From contig JBOGKM010000115.1 of assembly GCA_050747745.1 (NCBI GenBank), positions 1 to 64,000 of the forward strand: a DNA stretch of 64,000 bases. The letters run 5' to 3'. The number at the start of each line of letters is the position of its first letter. The first letter of the stretch is position 1. The stretch comes from SCQP01 sp050747745 (lineage in GTDB: Bacteria; Acidobacteriota; Terriglobia; Terriglobales; SCQP01). The notes below the pieces were generated by a model, which was not told where the DNA came from, ran no database searches, and worked only from the letters and a program-made list of their open reading frames with translations. The translations under genes were made by a program, and so were the position numbers. Shown piece after piece: positions 42,647 through 51,819 of the stretch.

Positions 42647-44194
42647 ATGGCCGCCACTGCGCACGCCACTGCCCGGCCCGATTGGATCGCCATCCGCAGC
42701 TTGTTGTCGCGGCGCCGTTGGTGGTTTCTGCTCCCGTTCGTGGCCGGCTGGGCGGTCGTGGCCTCGCTGTTCTGGCTGCTGCCGGCGCAGTATCAGGCGC
42801 AGGCGCTGCTGCTGGTCGAGCACCAGGCGGTACCGCCCAGCTACGTCACCCCCAACATCACCTTCAATCCCGAGCAATTGCTGCAGAGCATGGGGCTGCA
42901 AGTCCTCAGCCATGACCGGCTGGCGGAGGTGGTGCGCGCCCACCGGCTCTATCCTGCGCTGCAACGCCGCCACGGCATGGACGCGGCCATAGCCAAGCTG
43001 CAGAAACAGATCACGATCGCCCCCGTCAGCCTCGCCAGTCTGCCCAATCCGCCGCCCGGTGAATGGAGCGCCCTGCGCATCGCTTTCACCGCATCCACGC
43101 CGGCGCTGGCCCAGGCCGTGGACAACGATCTCACCACCTCGTTCATCCAGCAGAACCTGCGCGCCACGCAGCAGGCTTCGGCCGATATCACCAGCTTTCT
43201 CCAGCAGCAGTTGCAGGAGGCAGCGGCGGCACGCGACCAGGCGCAGACGCAGGTGGAAAGTTTCGAACGCAGCAACCTGGGGTTGCTGCCGGGCCAGGGG
43301 CAAGCCAACTTGGCGCTAGCGATGAACCTGCAAACCCAGCTGTCCGCTCAGCTGGCAGCGCGGGATCAGACCCAGCTCCAAATCGCCGCCGACCGCGCGC
43401 TGGTGGCCCAAGTACCCACGCCTGCGGTGCAGCAGATGCAGCAGCAAATGCAATCCCTTGAGGATCAGATGCGCGATCTGCGCGGCCGCTATACCGCGCG
43501 CTATCCCGAGGTGATGCATCTGCAGCAGCAGATCGCGGCGCTTAAGATTCAGCTGGCTGCGCAACCGGGCAAAAGCACTCGCCCGGCGAAGGATGCCGCC
43601 GCCGCCAGCTCGCCGGCGCTGCTCCAGGCGCGCAGCCAACTGCAGGCCGACGACGCTTTGCTGCCGCGCCAACAGGTACAAGTAAGCACACTGGAGCGGC
43701 AGCTCCGCCGCTACCAGCGGCGCCTGACGCTGGCACCGGTGCCCGCCAGCCAACTGGCCGGACTGGAGGCACAGCAGCAGCAGGCCGAAACCAGCTACCA
43801 AACCATCCTCGCCAAACTCAACTCATCGCAGATGGCGAGCGAGTTGGAACAGCAGCAGGGCGGAGCGCAGTTCCGGCTGGTGAACGCGCCGGATTACCCG
43901 CGCCAGCCGGTGTGGCCCAAACCGGCCACCCTCACCCTGTTGGGCCTGCTGGCGGGTGTGTGCCTTGGACTGGGCGTAAGCGCGGCGGCGGAGCTGACTG
44001 AGGATCGGCTCCACGCAGAAAACGAGTTGGCGGCACTGGGCGTACGGCCGGTGCTGGCGCGCATTCCTCCGTTGCGCACGGTACGCGAGCAAGCCTCGCG
44101 GCGTCTGCGCTACCGGCTGGAATGGGCCGCCGCCAGCGCGCTGGTGGCGCTGGTCGTGGCGGGCAGCCTCTGGCTTTTGCTGTTGGGAAATTAG
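42647..44194 (+). CDS. Wzz/GumC-type polysaccharide chain-length protein
   Basis: 515 residues. Cytoplasmic N-terminus, transmembrane helix (about 27-46), periplasmic Wzz domain, then long coiled coils rich in Gln (about 170-390, QQQLQEAAAARDQAQ, QQMQQQMQSLEDQMRDLRGRY). A proline-containing second helix region (YPRQPVWPKPATLTLLGLLAG) and a last hydrophobic helix at the C-terminus follow. It is the co-polymerase that pairs with the BY-kinase encoded 12 bp downstream. Confidence 0.9.
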   Translation: MAATAHATARPDWIAIRSLLSRRRWWFLLPFVAGWAVVASLFWLLPAQYQAQALLLVEHQAVPPSYVTPNITFNPEQLLQSMGLQVLSHDRLAEVVRAHRLYPALQRRHGMDAAIAKLQKQITIAPVSLASLPNPPPGEWSALRIAFTASTPALAQAVDNDLTTSFIQQNLRATQQASADITSFLQQQLQEAAAARDQAQTQVESFERSNLGLLPGQGQANLALAMNLQTQLSAQLAARDQTQLQIAADRALVAQVPTPAVQQMQQQMQSLEDQMRDLRGRYTARYPEVMHLQQQIAALKIQLAAQPGKSTRPAKDAAAASSPALLQARSQLQADDALLPRQQVQVSTLERQLRRYQRRLTLAPVPASQLAGLEAQQQQAETSYQTILAKLNSSQMASELEQQQGGAQFRLVNAPDYPRQPVWPKPATLTLLGLLAGVCLGLGVSAAAELTEDRLHAENELAALGVRPVLARIPPLRTVREQASRRLRYRLEWAAASALVALVVAGSLWLLLLGN

Positions 44195-44206
44195 GAAAGG
44201 AAACGC

Positions 44207-44977
44207 ATGATGGCCACTGCGGAACTCATGGCGCCGGGGCAATCGGCGCTGCTGCAGCCATACGATTTGGAACGTGCGCAGGAGCTGGCGCTGCCGCTCC
44301 CGCCGCCGCCGGCGTTCGCCGCCTACACCCATCCCCAGAGCGTGGGGGCGGAGCAGTTCCGCCGCCTGGCGGTGGGGTTGCGGCACCTGCGGGCGCACCG
44401 CAATCTGCGCAAACTGTTGGTCACCAGCGCCGCGCCGGGCGAGGGCAAAAGCATCAGCGCGGCCAACTTGGCGCTGACGCTCGCCCGGCCCGGTAACGAA
44501 CGCGTGCTGCTGCTGGAGGGTGACCTGCATCGCCCGGCGCTGCTCGGGCGCATGGGCGTGCATCATGACACCGGCTTGGCTGACTGGCTGGAACAGCGCG
44601 CTCCTCTGGCCGCATGCCTGGCGCGCTGGCCACAGCTCCCCCTCTGGGTCTTGCCGGCGGCACGCAGCCGTAGTTTGCCGCTGGAACTGCTGCAGGCGTG
44701 TGCGCCGGGCGAAATTTTGCGCCCCCTCGAGCCGCTGTTCGACTGGATCGTGGTGGATGCGCCGCCGCTGCTGCCCATGGCCGACGCCTGTCATTGGGCA
44801 TGCGCGGCCGACGGCGTGCTCCTTGTGGTCCGCGTGCATCGCACACGGCGCTCCGATCTGGAGCAGGCGATGCGGCAACTGGAGCGCGAAACCTGGCTGG
44901 GCGTGATCCTCAACGATTGCGCCTCGCGCGAGCACGCCTATTACAGCCAATACTATCCGCCCGCGCTCAAGGACTGA
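44207..44977 (+). CDS. BY-type tyrosine kinase (CpsD/EpsG-like)
   Basis: 256 residues. Walker A SAAPGEGKSISAANLAL, Walker A' VLLLEGDLHRP (Asp in the loop) and Walker B WIVVDAPPLLPMAD. A C-terminal tyrosine cluster (EHAYYSQYYPPALKD) is the autophosphorylation site. It regulates polymerisation and export together with the Wzz-like partner. The Walker A' has the sequence LEGDLHRP rather than LDxDxRxP, a modest divergence. Confidence 0.9.
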   Translation: MMATAELMAPGQSALLQPYDLERAQELALPLPPPPAFAAYTHPQSVGAEQFRRLAVGLRHLRAHRNLRKLLVTSAAPGEGKSISAANLALTLARPGNERVLLLEGDLHRPALLGRMGVHHDTGLADWLEQRAPLAACLARWPQLPLWVLPAARSRSLPLELLQACAPGEILRPLEPLFDWIVVDAPPLLPMADACHWACAADGVLLVVRVHRTRRSDLEQAMRQLERETWLGVILNDCASREHAYYSQYYPPALKD

Positions 44978-44984
44978 TCACGCT

Positions 44985-46352
44985 ATGGCCGCGCATACCC
45001 TTCCCCGTTACCTGCCCCGCCGCCGCGGCTGGCAACTCGCCCTGGGCGAGGCCGGATGGATTATGGCGGTGCTGCTGGCAGGGCTGGTGGTGCGCTTCGG
45101 GCACGACGCCGCGCTGGTGCTGCGCGATGTCGCCGCGCCCGGTCTGGTGCTTGCCTGCGCGCTGGCGTTGCTCTGCCTGTACGGATTCGACTTCTATGAA
45201 CCGCCCATGCTGGGTGACTGGCATGTGGTGTGGCGCCGTCTGCCGCTGGCGGGTGGCGCGCTGGCGCTGCTGCTGGCCAGCCTGCAATGGTTATGGCCGG
45301 GACTGCGGCTGGGCCCGCGGCTGGGGCTGGAAGCCGTTGCCGCTGCCGCCTTGGCGGTAGCCGGCTTGCGGCCAGTGTACTGGCTGTGTGCAGGGCGGAA
45401 ACGGCAGCGGGCGCTGCTGGTCGGCAGCAGCGCGCTCGCGGATGCCCTGGCTCGGGAAATTCACCGGCATGGCGAGGCGGGCCTGACACTGGCGGGACGG
45501 CTGAGCGAGCCCGGGCCGGACGCGCTGCTGGCGCTGGCCGGCGGACGCGGCGATCCCTGGGCACATCGTCTCGTGGCGGCGTTTCCCGGCGGCTGGGGTG
45601 CGCTGGAGCCGCCGCTGCGCCGCACGCTGGAGACGGCCGGATACCAATTGGAAGATGGCGCCACCTGGTACGAGCGCCTTACGGGTAAGCTCCCGGTGGA
45701 TGCGGGCGCGCCCGCCGCCGCGGCCGTGCTGGCCGGGCCGGGATTGGACGCGCTCCCCTCGCGCACCACCCTGGCGGTGAAGCGGTTGGCTGATTGTCTG
45801 CTGGCGGCCGCCGTTCTGCTGGCGGCAGCGCCGCTACTGGGCGTGGTGGCGCTGCTGATTCGCTGCGATTCGCCCGGCCCGGTCATTTTTGCCCAGCGCC
45901 GCGTGGGCCGTCTCGGGCGCTACTTCACCCTTTACAAGTTCCGCTCCATGCGGGTCAATGCGGATGGCGGCGGCGTGGCCCGCCCCGCCTGCGCCCGCGA
46001 TCCGCGCTGTACGCGTGCGGGACGCTGGCTGCGCCGCCTGCGCCTGGACGAGCTGCCGCAGTTGGTCAATATTCTGCGCGGCGACATGAGCCTGGTCGGC
46101 CCACGCCCCTTCGTCCCCGAGCAGGAGCAGGAATGCGTGCAGGCCCTGCCCGGCTATGCCCTGCGCTGGAGCGTCCCGCCCGGCGCCACCGGCTGGGCGC
46201 AGGTGAACCGCGGCTACTGCGCCAGCCTGGCCGACAACACCGAAAAGCTGGCGTACGACCTGTTCTACATCAAACACATGTCGCTGGGCTTCGACCTCAG
46301 CATTCTGGCGCAAACGCTCAAAGTGGTTTGCCTGGGCCGGGGGGGACGATGA
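44985..46352 (+). CDS. Polyprenyl-phosphate sugar-1-phosphate transferase (priming enzyme)
   Basis: 455 residues. An N-terminal four-helix membrane region and a Rossmann-like middle are followed by the bacterial sugar transferase domain (about 260-455): KRLADCLLAAAVLL, SPGPVIFAQRRVGR, FTLYKFRSMRVNADG, RLRLDELPQLVNILRGDMSLVG. It loads the first sugar phosphate onto undecaprenyl phosphate. It starts 7 bp after the kinase gene and overlaps the next glycosyltransferase by 4 bp. Confidence 0.92.
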   Translation: MAAHTLPRYLPRRRGWQLALGEAGWIMAVLLAGLVVRFGHDAALVLRDVAAPGLVLACALALLCLYGFDFYEPPMLGDWHVVWRRLPLAGGALALLLASLQWLWPGLRLGPRLGLEAVAAAALAVAGLRPVYWLCAGRKRQRALLVGSSALADALAREIHRHGEAGLTLAGRLSEPGPDALLALAGGRGDPWAHRLVAAFPGGWGALEPPLRRTLETAGYQLEDGATWYERLTGKLPVDAGAPAAAAVLAGPGLDALPSRTTLAVKRLADCLLAAAVLLAAAPLLGVVALLIRCDSPGPVIFAQRRVGRLGRYFTLYKFRSMRVNADGGGVARPACARDPRCTRAGRWLRRLRLDELPQLVNILRGDMSLVGPRPFVPEQEQECVQALPGYALRWSVPPGATGWAQVNRGYCASLADNTEKLAYDLFYIKHMSLGFDLSILAQTLKVVCLGRGGR

Positions 46353-47530
46353 CGGCCGTGCGTACGGGATTGGAAGCAGCGTTCTGGTGCGCTTGCACCC
46401 TGGTGGCCTACACCTACCTGGGCTATCCGCTGCTGCTGTTTCTGGCCTCCTCGGCAGCGGAGCTGCGCCGCGCTTGGCGCCGCCTGCGCGACGGCATGCC
46501 GGCGGCATCACCGGCGCCGGATGCGTCCTGGCCGGCGGTGAGCATCATCGTCGCGGCACACAACGAAGAAGCCGAGTTACCGCACTTGCTGTCCTGCCTG
46601 CGGCATCTCGATTACCCCCGCGAGCGGCTGGAGCTGGTGCTGGTCTCCGACGGCTCCGACGACGGCAGCGAGGCATATCTGGCAGCTCAGCCCGACGCCT
46701 GGATCCGCTGCGTGCGGCAGCCGCGACAGGGCAAGGCAGCGGCGCTCAATACGGGCGTGGCGGCGGCGCACCACACTCTTCTGGTTTTGATGGACGCCAG
46801 CACGCGTCCGCAGCCCGGCACACTGCGCCAACTGGTGCGGCATTTCGCCGATCCGCAAGTAGGGGTAGTCTGCGGCGCCCTGCGCTTCGTCCACCCAGGC
46901 AACTCGCAATCCACCGAAGGCGCCTATTGGTCCTTCGAGTGCCTGCTGCGGCTTATGGAAGGCCGCCTGGGCGCCACGCTCACTGCCAGCGGCGCTCTCT
47001 ACGCGGTGCGCAAGGCCTGTTTTCCGCCGCTGCGCGCCACCGCATGGATTGAAGATTTCCTGGTTCCCATGCACGCGCGCCAGACCGGTCTGCGCGTGCT
47101 TTACGATCCCGAAGCCTGGGCCTGGGAAACCGCCGCAGCCAGCGTGGGCGGTGAGTTCCGGCGGCGTCAGCGCCTGGCAATTGGCAGTTTCCGCGCGCTC
47201 CCCGCTCTTTGGCGCACGCGCCTGAATTGGGTCACCCGCTGGGCGCTAGTGTCGCACAAGCTGCTGCGCTGGTCGGTGCCGTTTCTCTTGCTGGCAGCGT
47301 TGGCCAGCAATTTGGCTTTATGGCCGGTGGCGCCCTATCGGCTGCTGCTGCTCCTACAGCTTGCCGGCTACGGGCTGGCCTGCGCCGCGGCGAGCGGTCT
47401 GCGCCTCACCTGCCACTGGCGACTGGCGCAAGGACTGTATTTCTTCCTCGCCATGAACGCCGCATTTCTGTGCGGGTTCGTGCGCTTCGTATTTGACCGG
47501 GAGGAGACGGCATGGCAACAAGTGCGCTGA
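46349..47530 (+). CDS. Family 2 glycosyltransferase, membrane-bound
   Basis: 393 residues from ATG 46349. An N-terminal helix (about 8-33) precedes the GT-A domain: VSIIVAAHNEEAELP, LVSDGSDDGSE, GKAAALNTG, a divergent nucleotide-metal motif MDASTR, and WIEDFLVPMHARQTG with its ED. Three C-terminal helices follow. It probably adds a sugar or extends the chain at the membrane. It overlaps both neighbours (4 and 19 bp). Confidence 0.9.
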   Translation: MTAVRTGLEAAFWCACTLVAYTYLGYPLLLFLASSAAELRRAWRRLRDGMPAASPAPDASWPAVSIIVAAHNEEAELPHLLSCLRHLDYPRERLELVLVSDGSDDGSEAYLAAQPDAWIRCVRQPRQGKAAALNTGVAAAHHTLLVLMDASTRPQPGTLRQLVRHFADPQVGVVCGALRFVHPGNSQSTEGAYWSFECLLRLMEGRLGATLTASGALYAVRKACFPPLRATAWIEDFLVPMHARQTGLRVLYDPEAWAWETAAASVGGEFRRRQRLAIGSFRALPALWRTRLNWVTRWALVSHKLLRWSVPFLLLAALASNLALWPVAPYRLLLLLQLAGYGLACAAASGLRLTCHWRLAQGLYFFLAMNAAFLCGFVRFVFDREETAWQQVR

Positions 47531-48321
47531 CCGCAGCACCGGCAGTGCTGCTGCTCTACCATGCCATCGGGAAACAAGCGCCCGACGGCGCCGCCCGCTA
47601 TGCGGTCACCCCGGCGCGGTTTGCCGAACAGCTCCGTCTGCTGCGCGATCTGCAGTCCGCGCGCGCCATCACCGTGATGGAGCTGCGCGCCTGGTGGTCC
47701 GGTGCCGCCTGCACGGGCCGCCCGGTGGTGCTGTGTTTCGATGACGGCGGGCGCAGCGATTTCGAACAAGCGCTGCCGGCGCTGGCCGCGGCGGATTTGC
47801 GCGCCAGTTTTTTCATCAGCACCGCGCTCACGGGCAGCGCCGGGTATATGACCTGGCGCGAAATTGCCGCGCTGCGCAGCGCGGGCATGGACGTGGAGTG
47901 CCACGGCCACCGCCATCTGGCGCTCACCGGCATGACGCCACCGGTGCTCGAGCGGGAGTTGCGCACTGCGCGCCACCTGCTGCACGAGCGCGTCGGCGCG
48001 CATGCGCAATTTTTGGCCGCGCCCTATGGCGCCTGGAACCGGAGGGTGCGGGAGGCCGCGCTGTGTGCCGGGTTCCGTGCCCTGTGTACCTCACAACCTG
48101 GGCGAGCAAGGGCCGGCCGCATCCGCCTGGGTCGCAATGCACTTCGCCGCTCCACTTCGGTGGGGCAATTGCAAGCCTGGTTGTTGGGCCGTCCGGGCAG
48201 CTATGCCGCCCGCATCGGCCGCGATTGGTTGCTATGGACACCCAAACACATCTTGCTCCGCCTGCGCCCCACGTGGGCCGGTCCGGAAGCCGCGAGAGCC
48301 GCCTCCAGATCTTCGTTCTGA
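47512..48321 (+). CDS. Polysaccharide deacetylase (NodB-like)
   Basis: 269 residues. Motif 1 is LCFDDGGRSDF (metal Asp), motif 2 is HGHRHLAL (metal His pair), and motif 3 is FLAAPYGAWN. No signal peptide is visible, so a cytoplasmic or membrane-proximal role in trimming acetyl groups from a lipid-linked sugar is likely. XrtA-type loci usually contain a deacetylase of this kind. The C-terminus overlaps the next gene. Confidence 0.88.
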   Translation: MATSALTAAPAVLLLYHAIGKQAPDGAARYAVTPARFAEQLRLLRDLQSARAITVMELRAWWSGAACTGRPVVLCFDDGGRSDFEQALPALAAADLRASFFISTALTGSAGYMTWREIAALRSAGMDVECHGHRHLALTGMTPPVLERELRTARHLLHERVGAHAQFLAAPYGAWNRRVREAALCAGFRALCTSQPGRARAGRIRLGRNALRRSTSVGQLQAWLLGRPGSYAARIGRDWLLWTPKHILLRLRPTWAGPEAARAASRSSF

Positions 48322-49451
48322 TGGACGCGCTGGGATGGCCGGTGGCTGAGGCTCACAGCTTCCTGCGTTCGCGACTGCTCTGGCGCCGTCCGCTGCGCAC
48401 CACCCTCGGCTACAGCTCAGGGGCCATTCCGACCCTGCTCAGCGGCGTGCGTCCGGACGAACATGGGCACTGGAATCTGCTCTACTACGATCCCGCAGGC
48501 TCGCCTTTCGATTGGCTGCGCAGGCTGCCCCTGCCGGCGGTGCGCTGCTTGGACAACCGCTGGGGGCGGCGCGGGCTGACCTGGTTGGGGCGGCACCTGC
48601 TGGGCCTGGGTCCAGGATTTGAATGCGCGCTGCGGCCCGAACTGCTGCCCTGGTTTAACTGGGGCGAAAGGCGCTATCTGTTTCAACCGGGCAGTCTCAG
48701 CCCATGCACCTCGGCGTTTGACTGGTGGGAGCGGGCGCGGCTGCGCTACCGCATCTATTCCTATCGCGACGGCAGCGACCAGCAACTGCTGGCGCGTGCG
48801 CTCCGCGACGTGCGCCGCGGCACGGTGGACACGGTCTTTCTCTATCTTTGCGAACTGGACCATCACCTTCACCTGCATCGCAGCGAGCCTGCTCTGACCG
48901 GAGCCGTGCTGGCGCGCTATGCCACAGCGCTGGAGAAGCTCTACGCCGCCGCCGAATCACGGGATCCGCGCATGTGCTTCCGCGTGTTCTCCGATCACGG
49001 CATGGCGCCGGTGCGGGAGCGTGCGGATTTGGCCGGACGCCTCCGGGCGCGGGGATGGCAGCCGGGACGCGACTATCTGGCGGTCTTTGATTCCACCATG
49101 TTGCGCTTCTGGTTTCGCCGCGAACCGGCGCGGACAGATATCACCGCCTGGCTGGCCGCGCTGGACTGCGGGCGCATCCTGACGGAGGCCGAGCTGCGCC
49201 AGGAAGGAGTGTGGTTTGGCGACGCCCGCTTTGGCGAGGTCATCTTCCTGTTGCATCCCGGCGTGATGGTCGCAGCCGGGGAATTCAACGGCGGCGGCTG
49301 GAACCCGTGCGGCATGCATGGCTATGATCCCGGCGACGCCGACTCCGACGCGGTCCTCCTCAGCAACTGCGCCGGCGACATACGTCTGCACTCCATCCGG
49401 GATCTGTTCGGCTGCCTGTGCGAGCCGCTGGCGCTGCGGAGGACGGCATGA
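48234..49451 (+). CDS. Type I phosphodiesterase/alkaline-phosphatase-fold protein
   Basis: 405 residues if started at ATG 48234; GTG 48273 or ATG 48321 are alternatives, but the last would cut off the first strand (LQIFVLMDALGW) holding the metal-binding Asp. The phosphatase-superfamily motifs are MDALGWP, SGAIPTLLSGVRPDEHGHW, CELDHHLHLH, FSDHGMAPVRE (about 252) and MHGYDPGDADSD. It could transfer or remove phosphate-containing groups (for example phosphoethanolamine or glycerophosphate) on the polymer. It has no membrane helices. Confidence 0.75.
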   Translation: MDTQTHLAPPAPHVGRSGSRESRLQIFVLMDALGWPVAEAHSFLRSRLLWRRPLRTTLGYSSGAIPTLLSGVRPDEHGHWNLLYYDPAGSPFDWLRRLPLPAVRCLDNRWGRRGLTWLGRHLLGLGPGFECALRPELLPWFNWGERRYLFQPGSLSPCTSAFDWWERARLRYRIYSYRDGSDQQLLARALRDVRRGTVDTVFLYLCELDHHLHLHRSEPALTGAVLARYATALEKLYAAAESRDPRMCFRVFSDHGMAPVRERADLAGRLRARGWQPGRDYLAVFDSTMLRFWFRREPARTDITAWLAALDCGRILTEAELRQEGVWFGDARFGEVIFLLHPGVMVAAGEFNGGGWNPCGMHGYDPGDADSDAVLLSNCAGDIRLHSIRDLFGCLCEPLALRRTA

Positions 49452-50641
49452 CCGGCGGCGTGTTGCGGCGGCTGCGGGTCCTGCATTGCAGCAATGCGGA
49501 TGCGCGCGGCGGAGCGGAGGAACACATGCTCACGCTGCTTCGGGGCTTGGATCGGGAGCGCTTCGCGCCCGCGTTGGCCTGCCCGGCGGCCCTGCTGGCG
49601 CAATTGCCCGACCTGCCTCCGGATCTGCTGGTCACCACGCTGGCGCCGATGCATCCCTGGGATGTGGCCTGTGGCGCGCGCCTGACGCGCTGGCTGCGGC
49701 GCCACCAGGTAGACGTGGTGCATGCCCATCTCAGTTGTGCCAGCCGCGCCGTGGCGCCCTGGGCCCGTCTGGCGCGCACGCCCGTCTTCCTGGAAACGCC
49801 CCACGTGCGCGAGAGCTGGCGCCGGGGCTGGAAGCGCGCGCGGGTGCTGGATCGGATTGCGGGCCGCCTGGTACATGCTTACATTGCGGTCTCCGGGGCC
49901 AACGCCCGCTATTTGCGCGACGAGGTTCGACTGCCTGCGGCCAAGATTCACCTGATCCGCAATGGCATTGATGTCGCGCGATTCAATGCTCCCGCCCGGC
50001 AGCTGCACGATCCCCGTCCGGAGCTGGGCATCGCGCCTACCGAGCTGGTTGTGCTGTGCAGTGCGCGGCTGGAACCGCAGAAAGGCCACGCCGTACTGCT
50101 CCAGGCACTCGCGTGGCTGCCGCGCCCGATCCGGTCCCGTCTCCGGCTGGTGTGCCTGGGTACTGGCAGCCTAGAGGCAGAGCTGCGCCGCCAGATCGAA
50201 GCTCTGGGACTGGAGCGGCACGTCATTCTGGCCGGCTATTGCCGCACCGTGGAAAGTTGGCTGGCCGCCGCCGACATATTCGCGCTGCCCTCGCTGTATG
50301 AAGGCTTGCCCCTGTCGGCCATGGAAGCCTCGGCCGCCGGCTGCCCCATCGTGGCCACCGCGGTGGATGGCACCCCCGAGGTGGTCGCCGATGAAGTCAA
50401 CGGTCTGCTGGTCCCGCCCGGTAGCGCCGGGGCGCTGGCGGCGGCGTTGCTGCGGCTGGCCGCCGATTCCACGCTGCGTGCGGCCCTGGGCGATGCCGGA
50501 CGGCGGCGCGCACGCCGGGAATTCGACCAGCAACGGCAAATCGCCGCCACCGCCCAGCTCTATATGGACTGCTGCCGGACGCGAGGCTGCGCTGCGCCGG
50601 CAACGGCAGCACTTCCAGCCGCCGTGCGGAGGACGGCATGA
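49448..50641 (+). CDS. Family 4 glycosyltransferase
   Basis: 397 residues from ATG 49448 (ATGA overlap with the preceding stop). GT-B fold: N-terminal LHCSNADARGGAEEHM and VVHAHLSCASRA; C-terminal CSARLEPQKGHAVLLQAL, and the E-x7-E donor motif in SLYEGLPLSAMEASAAGCPIV. It resembles the EpsH1-associated sugar transferases of exosortase loci. Overlaps the next gene by 4 bp. Confidence 0.9.
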   Translation: MTGGVLRRLRVLHCSNADARGGAEEHMLTLLRGLDRERFAPALACPAALLAQLPDLPPDLLVTTLAPMHPWDVACGARLTRWLRRHQVDVVHAHLSCASRAVAPWARLARTPVFLETPHVRESWRRGWKRARVLDRIAGRLVHAYIAVSGANARYLRDEVRLPAAKIHLIRNGIDVARFNAPARQLHDPRPELGIAPTELVVLCSARLEPQKGHAVLLQALAWLPRPIRSRLRLVCLGTGSLEAELRRQIEALGLERHVILAGYCRTVESWLAAADIFALPSLYEGLPLSAMEASAAGCPIVATAVDGTPEVVADEVNGLLVPPGSAGALAAALLRLAADSTLRAALGDAGRRRARREFDQQRQIAATAQLYMDCCRTRGCAAPATAALPAAVRRTA

Positions 50642-51813
50642 AGGCCACGCTCCTGGCCGCTCCGGTAGCTGCCCCCGATTGCCAGCTCGCGCTGGAGGCG
50701 TGCGTGGTCGCAACGGTCACGGGGGGTTGGCCCCAGCGCCCGAGACTGGCGGGACTGATCCTGGCGGGCAGCCTGGCGCGCCGTGAAGGAAGCTGGCTGG
50801 CGCGGGACCGCGGCGTAACCCTGCTCGGCGATGCCGAGCTGTTTTGCGTGCTGGCGAAAGGCGCTCCACCGCCGCGCGCGCTCCTGCGCGGCCTCGAGGA
50901 TCGCATCCGGGCAATCCTTGCCGTCCAGGCTATTACAGCGAAGGTTTCGCTCATCGCGGTCCACCCGCGCTATCTGCGCACGCTGCCGCCGGGTATTTTC
51001 GGTTACGAGCTGCGCCATACCGGGCGCGTACTCTGGGGCGATCCCGCCCTGCTGGCGCTGCCGCCGGACTACCCGCCGCAGATGCTGCCGCGCGCCGATG
51101 CCTGGCGCCTGCTCGCCAACCGCATCGTCGAGTTGCTGCCGGCAGCGGCCGGTGCCCCTCCCCCCGCGTTTACGCCGGAAGCCTCATATCCCTGGATCAA
51201 GCTGTACCTGGACATCGGCACCTCGCTGCTGGTGTTTGCGGGCGCCTACGCGCCCACCTATGCCGCGCGCTGCCGCGGCCTGCCCTCGGCCAGCAAGGTC
51301 TGGGGCGGACTGACGCCGGAGCGGCTGCACTCCATGGAAGCCAGTACCGCCTGGAAACTGGCGCCCACCGAGGACTGCAGCGCGCTGGCAGGCGCGGGCG
51401 ATTTCCGCGGGCGGGCTCTGGCGGCGGCCGCCGCGCTCTGGGATTGGGAGCTGGCGCAGCTCACCGGAGCCGCCCCTGGCACCCGCCGGGAGCAATTGTG
51501 GCAGCGTTGGCTGCGGCAGCAAAGCCGGCGAGCACGCTGGCGCGGGTGGGCCAGCGCGCTCCGCCATGGCGGCGCCGCGCCCCGGCAATGGCCCCGCTGG
51601 CTGGCGATGGGACTCCGCGCCTCGCCGCGGCACTGGGTTTACGAAGCCGCTGCGGAGTTGGCCTTTGCCGCGGCGGTTCCGACCCGGGCCGCGATCGCAC
51701 GCGGCGCCGCCGGCCTGCCACTGCGTCCAGAACCGCAGCCTGCTAGTGCCGTGACTCTGGCCCGGGCGGTGGTGGCCAATTACCACCGGCTGCTGGAGGT
51801 TACCCGCTCCTGA
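50638..51813 (+). CDS. Nucleotidyltransferase-like protein of unknown function
   Basis: 391 residues. The N-terminal region has LAGLILAGSLARREGSW (G44-S45, E50-G51) and, 20 residues later, GDAELFCVL (D65-x-E67). This matches the nucleotidyltransferase pattern GS...D-x-[DE]. The rest is helical and Ala/Arg/Trp-rich without known motifs. Fully embedded in the operon (4-bp overlap upstream, 6-bp gap downstream), so it probably belongs to the pathway, for example by modifying a sugar or regulating an enzyme. No family recognised. Confidence 0.65.
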   Translation: MKATLLAAPVAAPDCQLALEACVVATVTGGWPQRPRLAGLILAGSLARREGSWLARDRGVTLLGDAELFCVLAKGAPPPRALLRGLEDRIRAILAVQAITAKVSLIAVHPRYLRTLPPGIFGYELRHTGRVLWGDPALLALPPDYPPQMLPRADAWRLLANRIVELLPAAAGAPPPAFTPEASYPWIKLYLDIGTSLLVFAGAYAPTYAARCRGLPSASKVWGGLTPERLHSMEASTAWKLAPTEDCSALAGAGDFRGRALAAAAALWDWELAQLTGAAPGTRREQLWQRWLRQQSRRARWRGWASALRHGGAAPRQWPRWLAMGLRASPRHWVYEAAAELAFAAAVPTRAAIARGAAGLPLRPEPQPASAVTLARAVVANYHRLLEVTRS

Positions 51814-51819
51814 AGGCAG

